From assembly GCA_036345935.2 (NCBI GenBank), contig JADWOT020000010.1, positions 4,486,587 through 4,550,586 on the forward strand: a stretch of DNA of 64,000 nt, read 5' to 3'. Position 1 is the stretch's first letter. Each line of letters opens with the position of its first letter. Origin of the DNA: Taenia hydatigena. Taxonomy: Eukaryota > Platyhelminthes > Cestoda > Cyclophyllidea > Taeniidae. Positions 12,837 to 24,700 of this stretch are shown in pieces. The notes below the pieces were generated by a model. It saw only the letters and a program-made list of their open reading frames with translations, was not told where the DNA came from and made no database searches. A program made the position numbers and the translations under genes.

Positions 12837-13125
12837 CTCCAAAAAAGTAGACGGAAGGCGAGGAATGGCCACGCGAAGCACTTATTTTGATCCAGAAGAC
12901 AAGATCAGGTTTCGTGATGCGGTGGAGGCAGGTGTGCGATTTTCTATGCATTGCATTTGCTTAGACGAATTACTTAATTATTTTACCTATGTTCCGATTT
13001 TTACATTGGGAGATTCACATGAACACCGTATCCCAACTAAAATACGTCCTCGGTGGGTAAATCATTAGGAATATCTTTACAGTTAATCGAGAAAGTAGTC
13101 AGGATGACTAATAGACTTGTTCTGT
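12837..13125 (+). pseudogene. Inverted zinc-finger family pseudogene F (copy 1)
   Basis: This plus-strand segment aligns with the first two exons of minus-strand gene A. The first 38 bases after AG align without a gap and lead to the shared GAAGCACTT. The encoded FDPEDKIRFRDAVEA parallels IHPKDGIGFLDTIEA of gene A. Farther on, AAATACGTCCTC parallels AAATACGTTCTT, and the match runs to ACTTGTTCTG. It has a stop codon (TAG) early in the first exon, a one-base loss after GAAGCACTT, and stops in the second. I found no convincing finger exon after it. It is the only inverted member seen. Confidence 0.65.
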
Positions 13126-13983
13126 GCTTGTCTGTTGTTTAAATCCGTGCCGATCTAATGCGCATCAATTTTGTCTCACATGGGGAGAACGATGCAGCAT
13201 GCCAAACATTGCCAATTAGTAGACCACCAACTACGATCAATGCAGTTGCACATTAATATCGCTTCCAGAAGAGATTGGTTTGTGAAAGCAGCAATCGCGT
13301 CGACACCTGCGATTTGGATTTAATGCAATTTTGTTATCCTGGCTACTGGAAATGCCGCCAAAGCATTTGCGGCAGAGTTGGTGCATTATGGCATTTTTGC
13401 AGTAGAGGCACGTGCTTGTAGTTGCATCCAAATTGTATTTTAATGCAGAGGATAGCATTTCAGGTGGAATTTTAATTCGTTTGATAACCTGATTCATTGC
13501 TAGGTCGTCAAAGTCATTTGTGCAGCTTATGTAAGGACCCTAGAGGCGGCTTGTTACATCTTGCCAATCAAGACCGACTGAGACCAAATACGCATCGTAA
13601 GGGTTATACTGTTTGTGATTTCGTTTCGCCGAAAGTACACTATTTCTCCCACATTACTTTCGCCGCTCACATCTATAGCGGCCGAATGGCATTGGTAAAT
13701 ATGATTCAAATTCATTTGTTCCACAAACTGGACTACATATGGTTTTACGCCACTTCTACCTAATATCCACAGCACAAAAGTAGACTAAGAAATGTTTTGA
13801 TTTAAAAGTTTGTTGCAAAGGACGTCAAAAGATTTCACTCATTGAATATCAAGTTGCCGCCTTGTTTGTCACATCGAATAAAGCTCACAGTTCTAGTCTA
13901 CAAGTGACGTCAGGTTTCGACACTTATTTTATAAACAGCAGCATCAAGATAAAATTTAGTCATCACCATCTTCTGCTGGAATT
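13126..13983. other. Between pseudogenes F and B, uncertain Cys-rich frames
   Basis: Opposing open frames occur here. The minus frame 13497-13237 contains CLYC and CRKC pairs. The plus frame 13497-13763 contains CSLC. They could be debris of finger exons, but no C2H2 spacing is intact and I cannot align them confidently to gene A. Confidence 0.3.
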
Positions 13984-15290
13984 TCATTGACTTGCAGTAA
14001 AAGATGAAGCATCCTTTTTCCCATCTGCATTGTGAAGACGATAGCAGTTGGAATCGAATAAAACCCACAGGAGACGAAGGCACACTCGCTGAATGATATC
14101 GAGCTCACTTGAATGATCCTCTTTCGTGTAGAATAACAACATATCAATGCAGTCAAAATTAGACTTACAGATAATGCTGCGATAAGATATCTGCTCTTTA
14201 CTTTAGTAGAGCACCCTTGAGTCTCTTTAGGCACATGTGAATGAGGGGACACTAGGTTTCCAGGGCTCTTGGACTTCTCCAATTATTTCGGATTCGATTG
14301 TAAGGGCACGTTTTTGTCTGTATTGATTTGGGACGTAACAAGTGTGTGTGATTGGTCTTACTAGAAGAGCAAGGAGCACGGAATGCAATCAAACTTTACC
14401 CATTTGTGTCTTTGTGTTGCGCTCCATTTCCCAAAGTGTGCTGAACTCTTCGAAACACTGCGTGCGAAAGTATAACCTGAAATACCAATGACGCAGGAGG
14501 TGTTTCTTCATCCAAATCTAAGTTGTTTTGCTCTTCATTGCAAACAGAACATTTGCACCCGCTGACAGACTCTTTTTACACTCTATAGCGAAATTAAGCA
14601 AGGAAAATAAAATGGTAACAATGAAAAAGCTTTCTTTGGCGTGGATAATGGTCCACAAACTAGCATATTTTTGCATGATGCATTGTTCTCACCGCATTCA
14701 ACATAAAAGATAGGCATTAAATCTGCTCAGCTTCAAATAATATGGGTGGAAACAAAAGACCCATTAGGCATCCTAACTGCATCCCTCAACCAGCTATAAA
14801 GGGTTCCTAATGGCGTCCCCATCAAAAGAAAATACTTTAGTTAGGGATCGTTATTCATAAACATCTCCTAATAAAAATATTGGGAACTATGGGTAAAATA
14901 ATCGCAAGATTTCTCAAAAGGCATATGTGAACAATAAGTCACTTACCTGCCTCAATCTTCTCAAGAAACTTCATCTCCTCTTTTGAGTTGATACTAAGTG
15001 CTTTGCTTAGCCCTCTCTCATCTTCCATCTCTTCTTCGATACTTCAAATTAAGGGATCCGAGGCCAAGTCTTTTTGCTTCAGCTAATTCTTTAAACCTTT
15101 AAAATTGCTGAAGTGGCCTTATACGAAACCTTTACGTATCCCCATTTTAATGCATACATAAATTCCAATTCTTTTACTCCCTAGCCTCTTCGTGTCCTTG
15201 CAATGGCTTAATTTTTTCGAGTTTTATTAACCAAACATCATTCGCCACCTTCGAAACGCTGATCTTGTAGGCCAACCTCACTCTCAGTGT
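13984..15290 (-). pseudogene. Zinc-finger family pseudogene B (copy 1)
   Basis: All parts of gene A are present in order on the minus strand but decayed. The 5' part (about 15290-15130) reads VRLAYKISVSKVANDV. The next (about 15050-14946) reads KEEMKFLEKIEA and ends in GCAG/GTAAGT. The third (about 14875-14775) soon hits a stop. The two-finger exon (about 14530-14395) has a one-base insertion between AACTTA and ATG relative to gene A. The last exon reads YRSIICKSNFDCIDMLLFYT in the matching frame, so one zinc cysteine became serine and one histidine became tyrosine. A 108-codon open frame over the last exon is in another frame and is a by-product. Confidence 0.7.
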
Positions 15291-15682
15291 GTACATTTTT
15301 GCTCTAGCAAAAATGACCTAATGCTTTTTGCATTTCACTAGTATCCTGCTTGTTTTAATATAAAAGCTCGAACAGTTAAGAGCTGGCATGCAAAATAAAA
15401 CGTGTAAAGTTTTCACAGGCTCAATACGTACGAAGCTAAGCCGCTTAAAAGCGATAGTTTTAAAGGATTATTGTATGCTGTTGATAAACTATTTTTACTC
15501 TTTCGTAGTAGAATTTCCAGATTAGTTATATAGTAGACCATTCGGTGCATTCCGTGTGGCTTTAGTTATTGTGAGTGTTTTGACGGCACTACTGAGACTG
15601 CCTCGAGTGCTAAAGCAGCAAACAGCAGATTTTAAGGTGCGGAATAAACACATGCTTACATTAAACACACTTTTCTCATAAT

Positions 15683-16498
15683 TTAGCTGGTAGGGGTTGG
15701 AGCATCTTCTTCCTCATCTGCGTTAGGATTGAGTGCAGCACGCAGGAGACGATCACGAGGCCGGCCAATAACGGCTCGCTTAATTAAGCGCTCCTGTTTC
15801 GTGTGTGATAACATCACATCCATCTGTTTAAAAGTGGATCCGCAAGCGCTGCAGCGGTACTCTATTCTGCGCCTTTTTCAGAAGGATAGCCCTCTAGCTC
15901 TTCTGACATAGAAGATTGAGGGGGTTCTAGGCTTTCAGGTGCTGTTAGTCTTCTCAAAACTTCCTAAATTAATGCCGACAGCTAAAACGCGTCCTTTATG
16001 AGAAGGAACGTATGAAGTATTATTCATTGGCATTAGTGGTAGAGCAAGGAATGCTGACTGCGATCAAACCTTACCACCTTGTATCTTTCTGTGGCGCACT
16101 ATATCTGTAAACGTGCCACAACCTTTGAAGTAGAACGTGCAATTACTGTGGCGCAGGGGGTGATGGTGCATCCCAATCTAAGTTGTTACACTCTTTGTCA
16201 CAGTCAGTACATTTGTATCTACTAGGAGCTTTCTTTTCGCCTTCCACAATAAAATAAAACAAGAACATAGCCCAATCCTCAGAAGAAGGAAAGTTATCTC
16301 AGACGAATAGAATAGTGCACTAGCACACAAACTTCCTCATGATGGGTATCTAATTTGTATAGCTTTAAACCACAGCCGCGTATGGAACAAATCCATGAGG
16401 CATCCCAGCTGCGTCTCTCGGTCAGGTATCAAGGGATTCTTGACAACATTCCCTCCAAACTTGCAAGTTATTTGGGTATCATTGTTCTTGAGCATCTT
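15683..16498 (-). pseudogene. Zinc-finger family pseudogene C (copy 1)
   Basis: Three exons of the family align here on the minus strand. The exon at 16498-16388 stays open (KMLKNNDTQITCKFGG, then a segment with DRETQL and LMDLF as in gene A). The two-finger exon (about 16250-16070) carries the same one-base insertion before ATG as pseudogene B (AACTTAGATTGGGATG) and has lost ligands of its second finger. The last exon reads CSACGSTFKQMDVMLSHTKQ, then a stretch ending EEEDAPTPTS and TAA at 15683; its second zinc histidine is missing. The shared insertion says B and C descend from an already broken copy. Confidence 0.7.
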
Positions 16499-18029
16499 CT
16501 GATGCTAAATACGTGGTGATATGGGTGAAGAAATCGCTTCGGAAAGGATAAAAGCGAAAGCCACCCAATGTCCAGAACATTTTTTCGATGCAGCTGATCC
16601 AGAGGCAGTGAGAAGCAGCGTCTTAATGATAGAGCCCCTGCATTCCCACAATTATCACCGTTTCTGGAAGCCTTTCATTTGGATTGCGCTGTACATATCT
16701 TGGCTTTAATGATGGCACCGTTCAACTGGCAGCACCTCATGCTGCAACAACAGCAGTCCTCTGGCAACGAAAATGGAAGTTTCCAATTCAGTCGAGTGAG
16801 GTTAAACTGCTTGCGTTATCAGACAGCGCGCCTAACGGCAAAGATTTTAGGTCATCAAAATGTTCTTTACTTTTGATTTAACATAAAGTCGAGCTCAGCT
16901 CTTCTCAATTTGACTGAGTGATTTCAAGACCTGTTTCCTTTTTGTTTGCCCATTCTGAAATAAGTTCCTGATACGCTGTGTCCTTTTTGTCCCCAACACT
17001 GGTGGGTATTCACAAATTCGTCTATGTTTTAGCCCTCATCTGTCCCATAGGCCCATTAGACGTGAGCAAATTACAAGGAGTTCCAAAGGCTCTAACTTGT
17101 TTGTCAATCGTTTCGCGCTAGATTTTGGTGCAATGAACTCACATTCTTGCTCTCCGTTTGGACAGATGATAGTGCGGGGCGTTTGTGGGCGAAGTAACGA
17201 ACCAGAGGAAACGTTCTCATGTATTGGTTCAAATGCCTTAAAAATACCCGCATTCTCGGCTGATCGCAGGTTTTGTTAGCCATGACGAATCCTTGAGTGC
17301 TTGGAAAGCGATGCGTGCCAGGAATGTAAAGGGCTGAGCTGCAGTTAGGCATAATTTTTATGAGCTACTGCTCTAAACGACTATGGTAACACCTGCTAGT
17401 GTGCTTTTCTAAATATATTTATTTCTTGGCAATTGATCAGAACCAATGTGCCGCACAATTTGATGCTGGTTAGCAGACTGATGATTGGTTTTCATCTTTT
17501 TTAAATCCATATCAATTTCGTAAATTAGCATATTCGCCTTGGGGTAATCAAGCAATTGTATCTTAAGCATTCCAATCTGCTCCGGCTTTTTAAGTAAAAT
17601 AAGTTCTTAGGTTTTTCGTACTCTAGCACGAAGTCTTGTATGCCACCTATTTGCGTTCGCATGGCTGTGATCGGGTTATTTGGCTTTTGACCTCACCAAA
17701 GCTAAGTTCCAATTTTCCTATATCCCTGTTGTGTTGCATAACCATCACCTTGTGTGATTGCAGTGGATTTAATGCAGCCTTACAGAGATTTACACACCAA
17801 GCACCACTACCAATTTGGTCAGTAAAGGACGGCAATGGGTGCTGATGTTGAGCCATGGCCTTAGGATTTTCTGCAAAGTTCCTGCAGAATCAGCCGAATT
17901 CGTTCATTCGTTGGCTCCCAATGCAACAAGCTGTTGAAAAGGCGGATTTTAAGGAAACGACGATATGAACAGTTTGCGAAATACAAAAGCTAGAGGTATG
18001 AAGTTCTTTTCCTACCCATCCGCCATATT
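16499..18029. other. Intergenic, patches of high divergence between copies
   Basis: Short open frames only. A minus-strand frame around 17277-17025 is open in both block copies, but almost all differences change amino acids. Another (17856-17647) is cut by a stop in copy 2. I see no supported gene. The stretch 16.9-17.6 kb differs from copy 2 by roughly 6%. Confidence 0.5.
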
Positions 18030-18770
18030 AGAAAAAGCAACGCTTCTGAATTCTGTGCCACTTCAATAAAATGGCTATTGATGTCTGTGTAAAGTACCTA
18101 GCCATCGCACCACAACAGATTTGCGGATCAAATGCAGGTAAGACGGCAATCACGTAAGGAACAAAAGCTTTTGTTATTGATGGCTGAATTCTAAGTAGAT
18201 AATTAAACTGGTCCGAACAGTAGAATGATTCCGGTTATGCCGTAGCCAATCGAGACCCTTCTGCTTGAGTTCGTCTTCATGCCTCTTGCCATGCCTTGTC
18301 AAATATGTTCCTACGATTAGTGATGCAAACAAGATCCTGTTCAGCGCAATATGTTCGTCAATTTACTGATGCAGTCATCACCAGAATGTCCTTTACAAAG
18401 TCAAGTTTTGGAAGACATGCATAAAGGAGTCTATTCACTATTCCTCCCTCCCAATCACATCAGCAATAATAATTATTACGCTAAGCGTCTGCTCAAGAGG
18501 AACGCACACCAAGATACCTAGAATTTTCGTCCTAGTTACGGAGAGGTAATCTAGCAACACTAAGTGCGTAAAAAAGAATGTGAAGCAACTTTCATGGCAT
18601 CTTTGCTTGCTGAGACGTATGTGCATGTGTTCGCGTCCGGATAACCTCTTCATAAGCTCATTCAACCACTCTGCTGCGATTCGCAATGCGCCTATATCGT
18701 CTCGGATACACCATATTTGCCAACTTAATAACACTTTCACGAAAGGAGAGCCTTTTGCGTAGCCGAGTCG
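18030..18770. repeat. Element E1, related to 26690-27290 (copy 1)
   Basis: This segment aligns in direct orientation to 26690-27290 at clearly lower identity than the block repeat. For instance TCAAATATGTTCCTACGATT pairs with TCAAATATATTCCCGCGATT. On the minus strand both have an open frame with a similar hydrophobic end: LGILVCVPLEQTLSVIIIIA here and LGLLTFSSPKQLLGMMIIVN there, both followed by Glu-Glu. It may be an old duplicated exon or gene fragment with a membrane segment, or a repeat. I do not recognise the family. Confidence 0.55.
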
Positions 18771-21701
18771 CTAAGCGTGCTTAATAAGAGACGAAATTCG
18801 CCTTCTTTCATTCCTTCACACATCAATTATTGCCGCTCCCAGTGTTGAAGTAGACAATATGCTTGTCAATATGACCTTTAGCTCAGCTGAAAGCATACAA
18901 CTATGCATAGAAGTGGTTGAAGCTCACAAATTTATGTAATCCACAAGAAATAATCTTATCTTGTAATGTCATCGTCTTTTCGAAATTGATATGAACAGTT
19001 TCGTTTTATTTGCTAGTGCGATGAGAGAGAAAAGCCGCTAAAATGGCAAATAAGCAGGCATCCTAGTGTAATTTATAGCCTGATAGGCACAATTTACTAT
19101 TCACGCAATTAAGCAATTGCGTATAAGCTGTGAATGAGTTGGATAAAAACAGAAACCCATATTAGCTAAACGGAATCAAATGGAAGTCAGCTTGAATACG
19201 CAAATATAGCTCAAGGAGTTCCGATGGATAAAAAATGAAGTTTGAAGCCCATTTGCTCAGAAAGATCTTTATTGGACCTTAAAACGCTTACGAAGCAGAA
19301 TGCGGAAATGAACTGATTCGCATGCTGGTTTGATTCTACCTGGTTAAAGATGAATGCGGAGTTTCAGAACAGAACAAATCAGCAGAGTTCAACTATTTTG
19401 TCTAGTTTTGTGATTAGTAGCGACCACTCTCATTCATATAACCCGCATAGTTGCTTATTTGTCCATACGCGAGCACACACAACTCCGTGCCTGAAATACA
19501 AGAATGGATAAGGGCCGCCATTGCTTTCACTGTTAATTCTGCGGCCTAGTGTTTCATGAAGAATTCTTCTGTAAGTGATGAGGTCGGCTGCAGTGTGTAA
19601 GTGCATAGGCACAATGACAAAACAAGATGATGCTTTGCTGTAAGTGACGCACGAGTTACACACTACTCACGGGTTAAGCGCGGACTCAGTACAGTTAATA
19701 ATGTAAATTCCTTAAATGCTGCTGCACTTAGCTGCCAAGTGCCATGATTCTGCGATATTTGTGCGATCCCATTACCCGCCTGACTACTCCTTCCATATGG
19801 TCGAATCGTCACGCACTTATATGAGCCATAAATGTTTGTTGATGCAAGGCGCTTTTGCAGTCGGTCATGCATAGAACTGAGCCGATGGAGAAATTAGTAG
19901 GCGATAACTCACTAGTTTGTGGACTGGCTAAACACTGTGTGTTTCTTTTCGCAGTCACACCTTCCTTTATCACAAGAGTCTCCTGCCCATTAAAGTCTAT
20001 CAACGATAAGTCGATCGGTAGGAGTGAAAAACCCACATCCCTTCCCGATCTGAGGAAGGAAGTTATGGAAGACCCCTTGATGTTGTTTGACAATCCTGTG
20101 CCTGCATGATCGTACGCACATCGGCATTGATATATGGTCGACGTCATGCTTACTTAGAAAACAATTGATTTCGGGTATAATGAATTGACATGGCCTCTCC
20201 ACCCCCACCTCTTTATTTCTCTATGCTTGATTTGATAGAGGCGGACAGCACGCATCTGTTCAAGTGCGACAAAGGTGTGTTTGTACATGCAGCAACGCGA
20301 ATCCATTTTTATTCTACGCGAAGAGTACAGCCGCCGTCACCACTGGCACTGGTTGTCAGCGCGATGTCATGACAGATAGTTTAATCATTCTGCTTAAACT
20401 GGAATTCGGATGCATGTAAGTTCGTAGATTCTGCAAAGCTGGAAGCATAGTCAAACAAATTTTACTCCCAACCGCTTGATAGAACGAGCACCACATTAGT
20501 CGCTTAAGGATAACAAAAAAACCACAAGCTTTTGCTCAATGAATTGGTGCATATTTTAGAAGAGGAACTCGTTTTCATGTCATTGCTTGGCAGGATGGGA
20601 TCCGCAAAAGTATGCTTTTCCTCAATGAGTCCCTATCTACGCATTTTAGCAATTGATGGTTGTGTGTGATGTAAATCCATATTGAGAAAGGACTGTCCAA
20701 TTTCGGAGAACACTGCAAAAAGTTTTGTCAGATGAAATGCCTGATGTCTTGGGAAGGATGATTTCGACGTTCTTTATTTGTATGTCACATCGATTCCACG
20801 AACTTGCCCTATATTATTAAAGCCTGTAAATGCGCTGGCAAATACATGAAACTAGATACGAGCATTCTATGAAAAGGCAATCATTAGAAATACCTGGTTA
20901 GATGGGCACGTGCTAAATACGACTTGTCTGCTGGTCCTGCGTTTTTAATTGGGAGTACTACTTCTCGTCGGCTCAAGAAATCCAAAAATTTATGCTACGG
21001 ATGTGTTGTAACTTTATTGCCTGCATAATTAATTTGAGATCGTTCTCTGTTTGAAGCGGAACTGTTTGCTCTATTTACTATCCATATTTTATTAAAATAT
21101 TCGGTGATGAAGCAAGGATTCCCGATATTGCTTTTGTAGTGATCTGAGCGATGAAGTTGCTTTTTTACTTATTTAAAGTTTGGCGGCAGTTGTGTTTGGC
21201 GGATTTGCAGTCTATCTTCTCGTACAGTGTCTTTAGATAGAGATTGACTCACCAAGAGGATCCTGCTTTCATCAGATGCTTCTTACCCTAAGCAAAAATT
21301 AAGATGGAGTGTAAATGACACGTCTCCTCGTCTTTTAGGCGCTGTTTTATGTTGTCTCCTTATAAATTGCTTTCTATTCTCAAATAAAAGGCGATTACGG
21401 TCGTTCTATCTCATGCGCATTGTTGCAATGATTGATAATATTTTACCGCTTTTTAAAGTGCGTTAGAGATAATTGAAACAGACGTCGTGTCTCGCAAGCG
21501 TTGGCATTTCCACCCATGCTTAATTAGTCAGATGGCTTTCGCCTAAGGTGGAGTAGCAAAGCACCATACCAGAAAATAGGTTAAATGGACAAGTTTGCAA
21601 GAGACATTAAGGAGAATAAGCACTTGCTTATTATAGAGGCATCATCGCATCGAAAAAGCGCATAATTCCTGTTAAAGAAGCCATCACAAAGAGCATTCTC
21701 T
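18771..21701. other. No gene supported
   Basis: Past 18835 the sequence has no counterpart in the window. Only short open frames occur on both strands, overlapping one another, without splice-linked exons I can recognise. Confidence 0.5.
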
Positions 21702-21747
21702 TAAGTCTAGCTGGTAGGATTGGGAGCATCCTCTTCCTCATCTGTCA
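21702..21747 (-). repeat. Fragment D of the zinc-finger last exon
   Basis: About 40 bases beginning AGCTGGTAGG match the 3' end of pseudogene C's last exon (AGCTGGTAGGGGTTGGAGCA at 15686 onward). The shared part also includes CTTCCTCATCTG. The match then stops. It is a scrap of the same family outside the visible repeat block. Confidence 0.55.
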
Positions 21748-24700
21748 GGTAATGACAGGTGTGGATTAAATAGGAAAGATGAGAGCAAACAGGGCTATCT
21801 CATATATCGAACATGCCGCATCCTCAGAGGTGCCTTATGCGTCAGCCTTGATACTTATTTGACCCGCCTGATGGACTCAATGCGACTCTATGCGATATAA
21901 TATGAAGCCCTCCCTTTCTTCTTCGTAGACATTAGGTAGCAAGTCGAACACTTAAGAAGAAGGCGTGATGACGTATACAAAATGGGTAAGAGGGGCTTTC
22001 TTATCAACGCCTCCTTTCTCATGTCCACTCCAACGCACCTTTGCTGAGTGTCTCCTGTGTCTCCTACTGCACTTCATATGCTTTCATGCATTGCGCCTTG
22101 CATTATGTCCCAATGTGCCTGCTTACTAAATTAAACCAACGACAAGGAGAAGTGCATACTCCCTGCATCAATTTACTTGCCTTTATTTATTTTCGTTTGG
22201 GCAACACGCGAACGTCAGACCCCTCTGCCTTCCTTACGCTAATCTCACCTTTACCTCTCCAAAGCCCATCATCGATTTCTACTCTGCCTCCAACTCCTCT
22301 AAAATCATCGTTTGTTAGTACCATATTTGTAAGTTTACTTCTTACCTCTACTAGTCTCATTCTTAACTGTGGCGGAAAAATAGTGACAGAAGCATCAACT
22401 GAATCAGACCAGTATGGACTGGACTTGAGCTGTCTCCCAAATGCTTTACCCAAAACTGACTTCACTTTTGGCGTTGCTCAGCCTGAGTCATTCTTACTTC
22501 TCGGTTTCTATTTGCCTCTTTTTGAAGTAAAGGTAGTATGAATTATAAAACTGGCATGAGCTCTCACGCTAGTGAAAAGCAGTTGTCTCCTGTGTCGCTA
22601 CTATTTTACGCTGGCTGTGAGGGTGCGGAACAAAGGCGTCCGTCAATCAAAACGATGCATTGCAAGCAATAAGCAGTGATTGTGGAAGTACCAGTCGAAG
22701 AGCATTCTACTTATTCTCTTTAGCACTTTAATTTAACAAACGATTTCGAAGAGGGAACGACAAATCGACTCCTTGAATTATCTTGTCAATAATAAAGATC
22801 GACAACCAAGTCAAGCAGACACTGTTGATCGCTCAGCATACAATTTCAAAATACCTCTAATCTGCCAAATATGATGAGATTCACTACCTCCAGCATGTAT
22901 TCTTGCGCTCTCAAATATTGGTGACTCGGGACATTAGCATTCACTGCTTTAAATTGTTCACACCCTGACCATCACAATTCAATTCTCAGATTTGACCATA
23001 ATCATAGCACATAATTCCGCCTTCGACTCATCTGTCACTTGGGTGTGTTGACCTATTCACCAGCATCGTGTGACACCGCACCAACCAGAAAACAACAAAA
23101 GCAGGCGCGGCACAGCATGCGTAGTGCATGGTAGAAAATTTATTTAAAAGATCTCAATTACTTTGATGCGTATCCCTGATCATTTATTCTGGTAGTAGTA
23201 GCATTATTGTTCAGCTAAAAGGAACAAGGAAATGATCGGGATTGAGGTGAAGACGTGAATAGTGGTAAGCGTGGAAATAGAAGGGTTCAGCAATGAAGTC
23301 AAAGGTATGCGAATGGACGATGTATGTAGAATACGCACGATTCTTCGACATGTCGGCATTTAAGGCGAAGAGGTACTGTAAAATTAAAATGTCAGCCAAT
23401 TAACCGAATGAAAATCTGTTGAGATAACGAAGGTGCGTTTTTGTTGCACATTCGTAATCTAATCTGCCTTGCATTACAGAAGATGGTAGCGGTACATACA
23501 TTTCTTCGGTGGGAGGTAAGTAACATGAATTCCCGGCTGAAAGAGACAAAGGAAAGACTAGGACAGGGATAATGTAGTAAAAAGCCGTAGAAATTAAAAA
23601 GAGATGGTAGGAATAGATGACTTCGCACAGTGATGTAGTGCAGCATGCCTTATTTACTTTTCTTGCTCCTATCAGCTTCCAAAATACTTCATCTGCTTCC
23701 CTCATCTAGCTGTTAGACTAAGTAAAATATGGAGGAATCGACTTGATGAAAGGATTCCAAATTTTATGAATGGCACACTCAAGGGAAACTACTCGTAATT
23801 CTTACATACTTATAAGTTCACTTATTTACCCATACTCTCAGTTGCACACCAAAGTAGACTTTGAAGAAACCAGCTTCGTGAAAATCAAGTGCTTCTTTTT
23901 CGCTGCACAATTCAAGCGGCAACACATCACTATGCCTTGACGTGTTGCGACAAAGCTGTATGTGAATAAGGTAGTAAAGAAGGACCAAGAGAAGATGAGT
24001 TAGGGTGGATGGAAATGTGGTGACATAGCTAACATGCGCTTTTTTATTTTTATCTCTTCTGGCACTTTGACGTCTTTTGAATGACATGGTGGGAGGCTGG
24101 TGGATAACAGACAGACAGTGGTGGTTGATGAGAAATAGACCGGATGTGAGTGGATCACAAGGCGGAACTGACAAAGAAGTGGATAGTGGGAAATACGGCG
24201 AAAGATAGAGAGCGAGAGAATGCGAATGGCCATGCCATCCAAGGTTAATTGAGGTGGCATTTGAGCCAGATGAAGAACTTTAGTTCCTACCATTCATTTT
24301 TTCGGAACTTGGATGCAGTTATGATTATAAAATTTACCCCGAGCTGTAAACAGCCTTCATTCAGATGACAATTTTTTTGCTAAGAAGTCTACAAGGCAGC
24401 TTAATAAAAATAGCGGCGCGTATTGAGCGTGGAAACACTGGTTGGACATGGCGACTCGGCAGGACTCACTTCCGTCCCATCTTTGCCGTTGGGACGCAGG
24501 AGGCAATCAATCTTGTAAGCGCTATTCAAATGCAGTTCAAGGAATGCCTTATCAATTCAATTAACGCCTCAGATGACCCAAAGCCCCGCTTAATGTTATG
24601 TGTCATATGATCGCAAAAGGAGCCTTAATTCCACGCAAAAACCAACCACTTCACGGTTTTTTGCATCTGGAATGATATGAAACTACGCTTGTTGCCCGCT

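Larger units (their letters stand above)
1..18835 (+). repeat. Large direct repeat, copy 1
   Basis: This stretch aligns collinearly, in the same orientation, with 44198-64000. The offset is 44198 minus 1 at the start and about 45165 at the end, and two indels explain most of the change: 22 bp near base 893 and 953 bp near base 6476. The first 600 bases differ at only three positions. The left edge is cut by the window start and the right edge of the match by the window end, so the true repeat is longer. It carries one copy each of zinc-finger gene A, pseudogenes F, B and C, and repeat element E1. It may be one arm of a segmental duplication or one of two alleles placed side by side. Confidence 0.97.

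Noticed and set aside
13956..14282. 108-codon minus-strand open frame, open in both block copies
   Set aside because: It covers pseudogene B's last exon in a different frame; the frame homologous to gene A is another one.
17025..17277. Minus-strand frame of about 80 codons open in both copies
   Set aside because: The copies differ there by about 6%, nearly all amino-acid changing, and there is no start or clear splice site.
17647..17856. 69-codon minus-strand frame starting with ATG
   Set aside because: Copy 2 has a stop in place of its tryptophan codon, so it is not maintained.
22041..22541. 166-codon plus-strand open frame, the longest in the window
   Set aside because: Low-complexity Ser/Leu/Pro content from a pyrimidine-rich strand, and no recognisable domain.
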